A stretch of 64,000 nucleotides of DNA from Candidatus Neomicrothrix sp. UBA2517 (GTDB lineage: Bacteria; Actinomycetota; Acidimicrobiia; Acidimicrobiales; UBA8592), in NCBI GenBank assembly GCA_002341185.1, contig DDNP01000002.1:1-64000 (forward strand). The letters run 5' to 3'. Below are positions 53,707 through 63,286 of this stretch, piece after piece (the stretch's first letter is position 1; every line of letters starts with the position of its first letter). The notes under the pieces are model-generated. The model saw only the letters and a program-made list of their open reading frames with translations, did not search any database and was not told the origin of the DNA. Made by a program: the position numbers and the translations under genes.

Positions 53707-54999
53707 GTGGGAACAAGACTTCGCCTAATTTCAGGTTTTCTTATTTTAGTTATGGGACTTCTGGTAAGTTTCCCTGTCTTCGCGAATGCACAAAATGATA
53801 ATGAACTGACAATACGAGGCACAGTTCGCGTTGGAAAAGAGATCATCCCTGATGCAAGAGTCACTGTATCAAATGCTCAAAATATTGAAATCGGTTCCGA
53901 ATTAAGCGGAGAAGATGGAAAATGGGAGATACCAATACCCGGATTGGGTGAATACACAGTTACTCTTGTTGGCCCACTACCTGAAGGAGTCGTAATCAGA
54001 GATGGGGCATCTGACAGAGTTACTGTCATTGTTGATGAATACAAATCAAAAGCCGTAGGCTTTCAACTTGTCGGAGAAGATAAAAAACCAATTCTTGAAA
54101 TTCAATCAACATGGGAGCGCCTATTAAATAGAATGGTAAGCGGATTAAAGGTAGGCCTCCTCGTAGCACTGGCATCTATAGGATTATCTTTAATTTTCGG
54201 CGTTACAGGCCTTGTCAACTTCGCTCATTCAGAAATGGTTGCTTTTGGAGCCGTTATTGCATTACTACTAGAATCAACAATCGGTCTTACTGGCGCCTTG
54301 TTCCCAATAGCTGTGATCCTCGCTGTCATGGCTGGGGGCGGACTCGGGTATGGATTAGAAAGAGGTATATTTGGTCCATTACGGCGAAAAAAAATGACGA
54401 ATATTTCGCTAATGGTAGTTTCTATTGGCCTAGCTTTTCTCATGAGATATCTAATTCTGATCTATCATGGTGCTGAACCAGAGACCTTTGAATCTTTTAG
54501 AATTCAGAGCGGGGTTTCTCTGGGACCAATCGAACTTCCGACAAAAGATTACTTCATTATCGCTATTGCCTTAACGACACTTGTTACGGTCGGGCTTTTG
54601 CTACAACGAACAAAACTAGGGACTTCTATGCGAGCCGTATCTGACAATCCTGCCTTAGCTGAATCATCCGGAATAGATGTTAACAAAACGATTATGTGGG
54701 TCTGGATATTAGGAAGTGCCCTAGCAAGCCTTGGGGGTACAATGATCGGCTTAACACAAGTCGTTGAGTGGCAGATGGGAGAAAAAATCCTATTGTTAAT
54801 GTTCGCAGCGGTTACTCTCGGAGGCTTAGGAACAGCTTTTGGTGCGATGGTTGGAGGCTTAGCTATTGGCTTTGCTTCCGAAACTTCAACATTCTGGTTA
54901 GATAATGACCTTAAATTCCTAATTGCTTTAGCTGTTATGATTGTTATCCTTTTGGTTCGACCTCAAGGCATCCTCGGAGTCCGAGAGAGATTAGGGTGA
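53707..54999 (+). CDS. LivH-type permease with exported N-terminal domain
   Basis: A 430-residue permease starting at GTG 53707. Residues 1-27 form a signal-like segment. Residues about 34-125 form a beta-rich, carboxypeptidase-regulatory/Cna-B-like domain ('TIRGTVRVGKEIIPDARVTVS', 'GKWEIPIPGLGEYTVTLVGP'). From about 140 come the eight to nine membrane spans of a branched-chain amino-acid (LivH/UrtB-type) permease, with 'GLTGLVNFAHSEM'-like 'VTGLVNFAHSEMVAFGA' and the coupling-type 'SDNPALAESSGIDVNKT'. The extra domain is not part of ordinary LivH. Its job (substrate-protein docking, perhaps) is inference. Confidence 0.88.
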   Translation: MGTRLRLISGFLILVMGLLVSFPVFANAQNDNELTIRGTVRVGKEIIPDARVTVSNAQNIEIGSELSGEDGKWEIPIPGLGEYTVTLVGPLPEGVVIRDGASDRVTVIVDEYKSKAVGFQLVGEDKKPILEIQSTWERLLNRMVSGLKVGLLVALASIGLSLIFGVTGLVNFAHSEMVAFGAVIALLLESTIGLTGALFPIAVILAVMAGGGLGYGLERGIFGPLRRKKMTNISLMVVSIGLAFLMRYLILIYHGAEPETFESFRIQSGVSLGPIELPTKDYFIIAIALTTLVTVGLLLQRTKLGTSMRAVSDNPALAESSGIDVNKTIMWVWILGSALASLGGTMIGLTQVVEWQMGEKILLLMFAAVTLGGLGTAFGAMVGGLAIGFASETSTFWLDNDLKFLIALAVMIVILLVRPQGILGVRERLG

Positions 55000-55003
55000 T
55001 TCT

Positions 55004-56056
55004 ATGCTGATGAATCTTTTCGCTGAAATTGACATAAGTAAATTATTTGGCTTAGCCATCAGAACATCAATCGGAGTACAAGCCGCTACTTTCGCCCTTG
55101 CTGCGGTGGGTTTAAATCTTCATTACGGATACACCGGACTTCTTAATTTTGGTGTAGTTGCCTTTATGGCCGCCGGTGCCTATGGAATGGCTATTTTTTT
55201 CACCCAAGGTTGGCTTGGCGGTTCTATTATTCTTGCAATTGCAAGCGGACTCACTTTCGCCGTAATAATAGCTCTCAGCATTGGATTACCATCGTTACGA
55301 TTACGGGCCGATTATTTAGCGTTAACCACAATAGCTATTGCCGAAGTTCTAAGAATTTCTTTCCGCTCCCAACGACTACTAGATCTTACTGGTGGACCAT
55401 TTGGGCTTCCTAGCATTGAGGACCGAAACGCAAGTGTTTCTTTCGCCGATGTAATAACTATTGACTGGAACCCTATAGGAAAAGGTTCATACGGTACGTG
55501 GTTTCTAGAGTTTGATGAAAAAACATTGTGGATCATGATTATCGGATGGTCCCTTGTCTCCTTAGCGAGCCTTTTAATTTGGGGTTTAATGCGCTCACCC
55601 TGGGGGAGGGTCATCAAAGCAATCCGCGAGGACGAGGATGCCGCACGGGCATTAGGAAAAAATGTTTTCTCATACAAACTTCAAAGCCTTATCATCGGTG
55701 GAGTCATAGCTTCATTTGCTGGTATTGTTCGCGCGTTTGACATGGGGTTCGTAGAAACACAACAATTCAGACCTCAAACAACATTTTTTATCTGGACAGT
55801 TCTGATACTGGGAGGCGCAGCTTCAATTTGGGGGCCAATAATTGGTTCTATGACGTTTTGGTTTATCATTATCTTTTCAGAAGAACTTCTGCGACAGATG
55901 GTTGACTCTGGATGGATACCTGAAGCCATTCTTGAATCAAGCGATATAGCAAGCGTAAGAATGGTCCTGATGGGAATCATGTTGGCAGTTCTTATGATTT
56001 GGCGTCCACAGGGCCTTGTAGGGAAAAAAGAGGAGGCACAAATCGATGTCCGATAA
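55004..56056 (+). CDS. LivM-type branched-chain amino acid permease
   Basis: A 350-residue partner permease of the HAAT class with 8-9 membrane spans. It shows the LivM landmarks 'GLNLHYGYTGLLNFGVVAFMAAGAY', 'LPSLRLRADYLALTTIAIAEVLR' and 'PWGRVIKAIREDEDAARALGKNVFSYKLQSLIIG' (EDEDAARALGKN near 205, which contacts the ATPase). It begins 4 bases after the LivH-type gene and overlaps the ATPase gene by 11 bases. Confidence 0.92.
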   Translation: MLMNLFAEIDISKLFGLAIRTSIGVQAATFALAAVGLNLHYGYTGLLNFGVVAFMAAGAYGMAIFFTQGWLGGSIILAIASGLTFAVIIALSIGLPSLRLRADYLALTTIAIAEVLRISFRSQRLLDLTGGPFGLPSIEDRNASVSFADVITIDWNPIGKGSYGTWFLEFDEKTLWIMIIGWSLVSLASLLIWGLMRSPWGRVIKAIREDEDAARALGKNVFSYKLQSLIIGGVIASFAGIVRAFDMGFVETQQFRPQTTFFIWTVLILGGAASIWGPIIGSMTFWFIIIFSEELLRQMVDSGWIPEAILESSDIASVRMVLMGIMLAVLMIWRPQGLVGKKEEAQIDVR

Positions 56057-56912
56057 CAAAACCTCTGAATTAGGGAATGTAGAGCCAACCCCAGGGTCAA
56101 CCAAACAGGACCCTATATTGACAATTGACGACGTAGTCCGGTCTTTCGGCGGACTCCGCGCCGTTGATGTCAAGCATCTTGAAGTCCAACGTGGAACTAT
56201 CACTGCATTTATTGGCCCTAACGGAGCTGGGAAAACAACATTATTCAATCTAATAACTGGTTTTGATAAACCTGACTCTGGAAAATGGAAGTTCCATCAA
56301 CTCGCAAATGCAAAATCTTGGACAACTGACCTCTCAGGTTTACGACCGCACCAAATCGCTAATAAGGGCATGGTCCGAACATTTCAACTAACTAAATCTC
56401 TCGCAAAGATGACTGTTATAGACAACATGCTTCTAGGAGCAGCAGAACAAAAAGGGGAGTCTCTGAGAAACGCTCTTCTCCCCTCACGTTGGAGGCAACA
56501 AGAGAAAACAATATTAGAAAAAGCGGAAATCCTTTTAGAACGCTTCAAACTTTCACACATGAGAGACGAATATGCAGCCACACTTTCAGGTGGGCAAAGA
56601 AAATTGCTTGAAATGGCAAGAGCCTTGATGTCTGAACCAAAACTAATCCTTCTTGATGAGCCAATGGCAGGCGTTAATCCAGTCCTTGTTGAATCTCTAT
56701 TGGTTCATATACAAAATCTCCGAGACGAAGGCGTAAGCGTGCTTTTTATTGAACACGACATGGATGCGATTATGGGAATCTCGGACTGGATAGTAGTTTT
56801 AGCGGAAGGCCGAGTAATCGCTGAAGGAACCCCGTCAGATGTTTCAAAAAATCCAGCGGTTATAGATGCATACCTTGGAAGCGCAATTGCTGAGGAGCTT
56901 AAAGATGTCTGA
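56046..56912 (+). CDS. LivG-type ABC transporter ATPase
   Basis: A 288-residue ATPase of the branched-chain amino-acid class. Walker A is 'GPNGAGKTT' near residue 58, the signature is 'LSGGQRKLLEMARAL' and Walker B is 'LILLDEPMAGVNP', with 'FIEHDMDAIMGISDWIVVLAEG' after it. The N-terminal 25 residues are polar and Ser/Thr-rich, an addition to the usual protein. It overlaps the permease upstream and the second ATPase downstream. Confidence 0.95.
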   Translation: MSDNKTSELGNVEPTPGSTKQDPILTIDDVVRSFGGLRAVDVKHLEVQRGTITAFIGPNGAGKTTLFNLITGFDKPDSGKWKFHQLANAKSWTTDLSGLRPHQIANKGMVRTFQLTKSLAKMTVIDNMLLGAAEQKGESLRNALLPSRWRQQEKTILEKAEILLERFKLSHMRDEYAATLSGGQRKLLEMARALMSEPKLILLDEPMAGVNPVLVESLLVHIQNLRDEGVSVLFIEHDMDAIMGISDWIVVLAEGRVIAEGTPSDVSKNPAVIDAYLGSAIAEELKDV

Positions 56913-57645
56913 TAGCCGAAAGATTGTTCTTGAGTCCAAAAACTTAGTAGCCGGTTATTTACCAGGAGTAGACATATTAACAGGTTGCAATTTCAAACTT
57001 TTCCAAGGAGAACTTGTTGGGATCATCGGACCTAATGGTGCTGGCAAATCAACTTTGGTGAAAAGCATGTTTGGCCTCGTTGAAGTCCGAAATGGAATGG
57101 TCCAATTACTCAATGAGGAAATAACGAATCTAGCTGCTCATGAATTAGTTCGTAAAGGTGTTGGATACGTCCCGCAAACTGAGAATGTTTTCCCATCCCT
57201 AACTATTGCTGAAAATCTTCAAATGGGCGCATACCAACTAAGACCCACTGAAATATCCGAGCGAATTAAATACATCACTGACCTATTCCCAAAGCTTGGT
57301 CAACGAATCAAACAACGTGCTGGACTTCTGTCTGGTGGTGAACGGCAGATGCTTGCCATGGGAAGAGCTTTAATGATGGAACCCTCTGTACTGCTTCTAG
57401 ACGAACCCTCTGCCGGTCTTTCACCAGCATTACAAGTAGATGTTTTCGAAAATGTGACCGCAATAAATAAGACGGGTGTTTCAATAGTAATGGTTGAACA
57501 GAACGCAACTCGCTGCTTAAAGATTAGTGACCGAGGATATGTCCTTGATCAAGGGAAAAATGCATATGATGGAACAGGTGAAGAGCTTTTACATGACCCA
57601 AACGTAATTAAGCTTTACTTGGGAACAATGGCAGACTCACGATAA
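56905..57645 (+). CDS. LivF-type ABC transporter ATPase
   Basis: About 246 residues from the ATG at 56905, chosen because a GAGGAG element lies about 8 bases upstream and the protein then opens 'MSDSRKIVLESKNLVAGY'. The longer start at 56866 lies inside the LivG gene. Walker A is 'GPNGAGKST', the signature is 'LSGGERQMLAMGRAL' and Walker B is 'VLLLDEPSAGLSP'. It completes a two-permease, two-ATPase transporter. No Liv-type substrate-binding protein is in the window. Confidence 0.95.
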   Translation: MSDSRKIVLESKNLVAGYLPGVDILTGCNFKLFQGELVGIIGPNGAGKSTLVKSMFGLVEVRNGMVQLLNEEITNLAAHELVRKGVGYVPQTENVFPSLTIAENLQMGAYQLRPTEISERIKYITDLFPKLGQRIKQRAGLLSGGERQMLAMGRALMMEPSVLLLDEPSAGLSPALQVDVFENVTAINKTGVSIVMVEQNATRCLKISDRGYVLDQGKNAYDGTGEELLHDPNVIKLYLGTMADSR

Positions 57646-57689
57646 ACGAATTGAATTTCATCGATAAAAATTTTCGTTAAGAGCAGCTC

Positions 57690-58784
57690 ATGTTAAGATT
57701 GCCTAACATGTTTCCCAATCTGGTAAAAAATCAATCCTCTTACTCACTATTCGGACTCGTTATATTCCTTCTTATTTTCTCCTTCTCATGTGGAAATAGC
57801 GCTTCAAGCGACTCAACTGAAACAATCAACTCTTCTGAATCAACTGATTCTCAGAGAACAGATCAAAATACTGATGGCACCGAATCTTCACCTGAAATGC
57901 CCGAAAAAATACTTGAGGGCCATACTGAACAGAAAACTGATGACAAGCAACCTAGCTCATCTACCTTTGAAGAAATTGACCCTACTGAGATTAATACTCC
58001 TAAGTACGACCGTGTTGTTATTTTAGGTGAAGAGTTTCTTCTATCTGATGCATTGGCTATGGGCTTAACACCAATTGCTGCTACGGCTACATTAAGTGAC
58101 CGTTTCGTTGGCATAAATCGAGAAACAGATATGATTCAGCCTCTACCGTCAACTGAAGCAAACTTTGAACTGCTAGCTTCACTACAACCTGACCTGATAG
58201 TCACGACACAAAACCTCATAAACACCGTTAGTTTGGACATGCTTGAAGAGATTGCCACAACCAAAGTTGTGACAAGCACAGATTGGCGTCAGCGAGTAAT
58301 CGAACTCGGAGAAATATTTGAAACTAGTAACATAGCTGATGAAATCCTCAACGAATATGACACTCTCATATCCGAGACAAAACAATCGCTAGCATCAGAT
58401 CTAACAGTTTCCGTTGTTACGGTTTATCCAGGGAATACAATTGCCGTGTGGGTAGATGGGCCAAGTAATATACCGCAAACATTGATTGACTTGGGAGTGG
58501 AACTTTTCCCAAATAAGGATACATATCAAAATGTAAGGTACGGGAGGGCATACCTTTCATTGGAACAAATCAGTGATTTAAATTCTCCATTAATTATCCT
58601 CTCCCAGTCCAACGAAGTCTCAGGGGAATCAGATTCACTTGATGAAATTGAAAAGAATTCGCTCTGGCAGAATTTGCCTGCAGTGAAAAGCGGAAACGTT
58701 ATGATAATTAACCGATTAGGCTACCCCGGGGTCGAAGGACGCATGAGATTAATCAAAGATTTTCGTGAGGGGTTGACGAAGTAG
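57690..58784 (+). CDS. Substrate-binding protein of iron/haem class (FecB/BtuF-like)
   Basis: A 364-residue exported protein. A hydrophobic signal (about residues 20-32) ends in 'FSFSCGNS', a weak lipobox with Cys33 as possible lipid site. A Ser/Thr/Asp-rich linker (about 33-95) precedes the TroA/FecB-like two-lobe domain, with 'YDRVVILGEEFLLSDALAMGL' at its start and 'LLASLQPDLIVTTQN' near the hinge. The next genes encode HugZ-like and siderophore-interacting proteins, suggesting haem or siderophore-iron. No FecCD permease lies beside it. An alternative ATG start is at 57708. Confidence 0.83.
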   Translation: MLRLPNMFPNLVKNQSSYSLFGLVIFLLIFSFSCGNSASSDSTETINSSESTDSQRTDQNTDGTESSPEMPEKILEGHTEQKTDDKQPSSSTFEEIDPTEINTPKYDRVVILGEEFLLSDALAMGLTPIAATATLSDRFVGINRETDMIQPLPSTEANFELLASLQPDLIVTTQNLINTVSLDMLEEIATTKVVTSTDWRQRVIELGEIFETSNIADEILNEYDTLISETKQSLASDLTVSVVTVYPGNTIAVWVDGPSNIPQTLIDLGVELFPNKDTYQNVRYGRAYLSLEQISDLNSPLIILSQSNEVSGESDSLDEIEKNSLWQNLPAVKSGNVMIINRLGYPGVEGRMRLIKDFREGLTK

Positions 58785-58820
58785 TGACTTTTCTACAATG
58801 TTAGTAAGAGGAGAAAATTT

Positions 58821-59633
58821 GTGACGACGAAACAAGCACATGGAAGTGGGGACTCGGCCCCTTCTATCGTTGGGGATACGACATCTTTCCCATCAGATGC
58901 CGAATTATCAAGAACATTGGTCGCGTCATCAGGGACAGGTACTTTGAGCACCCTTACCTCCGAAGGCTATCCATACGGAAGTATTGTTTCTTATATTCAT
59001 GATGATGAAGGCAATCCAGTTATTCTTATCTCTGATATGGCTGAGCATACGATAAATGCCCGAAATGATCAAAGAGCTTCGATGCTCATCAGTGAGCCAT
59101 CAGGAGAGGGTGACCCACTAGGAAAAGCTAGGCTTACGCTTGTTGGAACATTGCATTTACTTGATAACCCAACAGCCGAACGCGAAGAGTACTTAACAAA
59201 ACATAAACACGCATCATTTTATGTTGACTACGTGGATTTTAATTTTTGGAAACTAATAGTTAAGGAGTGTAGGTATGTCGGCGGGTTTGGGCATATGAGT
59301 TGGGTGCAAAACAAAGAGTACCAATCAGCTGAAATTGATCCACTTTTTCTGAGTGCCCAAGGAATTGTTGACCACATGAATGATGATCACCTTGATGCAA
59401 ATCTCCTATACGTAAAGAACCTTGCGAATTTAAATGACTGTTCCGAAGCAGAAATGTTAGGCATTGATCGTTATGGCGTAACTTTACGAGCATCAACTTC
59501 CAAAGGCCCAAGAATGGTACGGATTGGATTTCCAAGTCCTATTAAGAGCGAAGAAGAAGCAAGGCCAGCTGTAATAGAGTTATTACAGGTGGCCAAAAAT
59601 ATTAATACACAACAATTAGAGCCAGGCGAATAA
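58821..59633 (+). CDS. HugZ-like haem utilisation protein (PNPOx fold plus DUF2470)
   Basis: A 270-residue protein with a split-barrel PNPOx-like domain (about 40-165, including 'TLSTLTSEGYPYGSIVSYIHD') and a C-terminal DUF2470 domain with the landmark 'IVDHMNDDHLDANLLYVKNL' (near residues 190-208; the His residues may bind haem). HugZ members degrade haem oxidatively to release iron. The start is GTG at 58821 with a GAGGAG element upstream. It is followed after 4 bases by a siderophore-interacting flavoprotein. Confidence 0.9.
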   Translation: MTTKQAHGSGDSAPSIVGDTTSFPSDAELSRTLVASSGTGTLSTLTSEGYPYGSIVSYIHDDEGNPVILISDMAEHTINARNDQRASMLISEPSGEGDPLGKARLTLVGTLHLLDNPTAEREEYLTKHKHASFYVDYVDFNFWKLIVKECRYVGGFGHMSWVQNKEYQSAEIDPLFLSAQGIVDHMNDDHLDANLLYVKNLANLNDCSEAEMLGIDRYGVTLRASTSKGPRMVRIGFPSPIKSEEEARPAVIELLQVAKNINTQQLEPGE

Positions 59634-59637
59634 GCGC

Positions 59638-60432
59638 ATGTTCGGCGAGGTAGAGGAAATTTCAATACTTTCACCGAGTATGATTCGGATAGTTCTAGGA
59701 GGCGATGGATTAGATGGATTCACGGTGACTGACTACACCGATCAATACGTGAACGCTTACTTTATTCCAGAAAATGCATCTTACTCACCGCCATTTGAGC
59801 TTGAAGAGGTTCGGTCTTTAGGTGATGATCAGAGACCAAGACCAAGAAGGTTCACTGTACGAAAATGGGACTCCGATACGAGAAGACTAACGATTGATTT
59901 CGTAACTCACGGTGATCAAGGTTACGCAGGTGCATGGGCACAAAAAGCCCAGATTGGTGATCGTTTACAATTTAAAGGACCTAACGGAGGTTACAAACCA
60001 GATATGAAAGCTGATTGGCACCTTCTAGCCGGAGACGAAAGCGCAATTTCAGCTATTAGCGCCTCAGTCGAATCTATCCCTGAAACCAAAACATGTTTAG
60101 TATTCCTTGTAGTAGATGGCCCAGAAAATCGAATCAAATTTACCTCATCTCACCTGCATCAAATCAAATGGGTATATAGATCTGCTGTACTCGATCCTGA
60201 CTTGGCTCTTCTTGAGGCGATCAAAAGTCAGGAGTTTCCAGCTGGTGAATTTGATATTTTTATCCATGGTGAAGCAAGTGAAGTCCGAAATATCAGAAAA
60301 TATTTTATTTCAGAGTATGAAATTAACATAGAATCAGCTTCTATTTCTCCATATTGGAGGAGAGACCATACTGACGAAGCCTGGAGAAGCATAAAGAAAC
60401 AGTGGTTAGCAGATCAGGAAATGGACATCTGA
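59638..60432 (+). CDS. Siderophore-interacting (FAD-dependent ferric reductase) protein
   Basis: A 264-residue SIP-family flavoprotein. Landmarks are 'RPRPRRFTVRKWD' (FAD contact, near residues 64-76), 'DFVTHGDQGYAGAWA' and 'LAGDESAISAISA' (NAD(P)H side, near 130). It reduces ferric siderophore complexes in the cytosol. It runs directly after the HugZ-like gene, so the two likely form an iron-release pair. It ends 4 bases before the convergent hemQ. Confidence 0.92.
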   Translation: MFGEVEEISILSPSMIRIVLGGDGLDGFTVTDYTDQYVNAYFIPENASYSPPFELEEVRSLGDDQRPRPRRFTVRKWDSDTRRLTIDFVTHGDQGYAGAWAQKAQIGDRLQFKGPNGGYKPDMKADWHLLAGDESAISAISASVESIPETKTCLVFLVVDGPENRIKFTSSHLHQIKWVYRSAVLDPDLALLEAIKSQEFPAGEFDIFIHGEASEVRNIRKYFISEYEINIESASISPYWRRDHTDEAWRSIKKQWLADQEMDI

Positions 60433-60436
60433 CTAG

Positions 60437-61111
60437 CTAAACGCTTAATGTTATAACTTCTTCAACGTCTGCAACCACTCCCGAATAAAAAGGTCCAAAT
60501 TCCGCATATTCAGCTGAGGCTTCATCAAATCGCATCGTATAGACCACTTCTTTGAGATCATCAGGATGCACGCAGAACAATGTCACACCCCATTCAAAGT
60601 CATCAACACCAGTTGATCCTGTTATCACTTGAAGGACACGGCCAGCAAATTGTCTTCCAGATGCCCCATGTTCGTACATGAGTTCTTTTCTTTTCTCAAA
60701 CTCAAGCGTGAACCAATTCTGACCAGGATTCCTTCGTTTCGACATAGGGTAAAAGCACCAAGCTCTTTTATCTGAGGGAGGAAGGGCAGGGTATAAACGT
60801 GCTTTACGCATTTCCTCAGGCACGCCAGCAGCATATTCAGATATCTCTGTTAACGACACATACGAATCAACGATGCTAACCCCGCAATTTGAAATTTCTC
60901 GTTCGGCCACCCGAAGTTGTACCCAATCATTGGCCAGAACCATAAAAGCGAAATCAGCTTTATGCCCCAGTATTGATATGGAAATAATCTGGGCTTCTTC
61001 CGATTTTATTTCATGAATAGTTTCGATAAGTTTATCTTCGTCAAAGCCCTGACCAGTCTTGCAAAACAAATGTAGAACTCCAAGACCTTCAGATGGCACA
61101 AGAGAATCCAT
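60437..61111 (-). CDS. hemQ: Coproheme decarboxylase HemQ (chlorite dismutase family)
   Basis: This enzyme performs the last step of the coproporphyrin-dependent haem pathway, decarboxylating coprohaem to haem b. The 224-residue protein has the family's 'WCFYPMSKRRNPGQNWFTLEF' region with the catalytic-type Tyr in YPMSKRR, and the C-terminal 'VVYTMRFDEASAEYAEFGPFYSG' landmark (YTMRFDEAS, near 195). Actinobacterial length is standard. It works with hemE and hemY/cgoX found at 38609-41013. It lies on the opposite strand from the iron genes, next to the orphan groEL. Confidence 0.95.
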   Translation of the reverse strand: MDSLVPSEGLGVLHLFCKTGQGFDEDKLIETIHEIKSEEAQIISISILGHKADFAFMVLANDWVQLRVAEREISNCGVSIVDSYVSLTEISEYAAGVPEEMRKARLYPALPPSDKRAWCFYPMSKRRNPGQNWFTLEFEKRKELMYEHGASGRQFAGRVLQVITGSTGVDDFEWGVTLFCVHPDDLKEVVYTMRFDEASAEYAEFGPFYSGVVADVEEVITLSV

Positions 61112-61158
61112 GAGGAAAGTCTAGTTAACTTATTAAGAGAATACGCTTTTGATTTTTT

Positions 61159-62778
<1,620 letters not shown>

Positions 62779-62833
62779 CTAAACTCTCCTTATTCACTAC
62801 ATTCTGTAACAATTTTTTTCGATCTTTTATTCC

Positions 62834-62852
62834 GTAAGATTTAATTTCTTAC
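62834..62852. other. Short inverted repeat between MoaD-like gene and orphan groEL
   Basis: GTAAGA (62834-62839) and TCTTAC (62847-62852) are complementary with a 7-base spacer, in an AT-rich 90-base gap. It could be a weak hairpin or regulatory site in the groEL leader. No CIRCE-like element is present. Confidence 0.35.
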
Positions 62853-62868
62853 AAATCAATTTTGAATT

Positions 62869-63192
62869 TTACTTATTTGAGCGAAATTTCCCTCTTTTGT
62901 CGGCTTTGCGTAAAAGACTCCCACCAGCGACAGCTGGAACGATAGAAAGCGTTTGCCCCTCTTCAAGTTGGGTATCAAGTCCACCGAGGAAACGAACATC
63001 TTCATCATCTAGAAATATATTTACGAATCTCTGTAAATTACCGTCTTCATCTAAGACTCGATTAACAAAATCTGGATACTCAGGCCTCAGTTGATCTAAC
63101 AGTTCTCTCAAGTTCGCTCCATTTGAAGAAAGCGTTGAATGGGATTTCGTTAGTTCACGAAAAGTAGTGGGAATTCGAATTGTTACTGCCAT
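62869..63192 (-). CDS. MoaD/ThiS-family ubiquitin-like protein with C-terminal extension
   Basis: A 107-residue beta-grasp protein. It has the MoaD-like 'RIPTTFRELTKSHSTLSSNG' start, 'VRFLGGLDTQLEEGQTLSIVPAVAGG' near the end and the double Gly characteristic of sulfur carriers. Normally the protein ends at GG. Here 16 residues follow ('SLLRKADKRGKFRSNK'). Such tails must be cut off before activation, as Mec+-type proteases do in CysO-like systems. This suggests a sulfur carrier for cysteine or cofactor synthesis. The partner is unknown. Confidence 0.85.
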   Translation of the reverse strand: MAVTIRIPTTFRELTKSHSTLSSNGANLRELLDQLRPEYPDFVNRVLDEDGNLQRFVNIFLDDEDVRFLGGLDTQLEEGQTLSIVPAVAGGSLLRKADKRGKFRSNK

Positions 63193-63286
63193 AGGCTAAA
63201 TCTATCGCTTTTGCGAACGTTTAGTGCTTGGAGATTTGAATTCGTTTGACTAGCCCCTCAGCTAAAGTAACTAGTATTTTTAGAAC

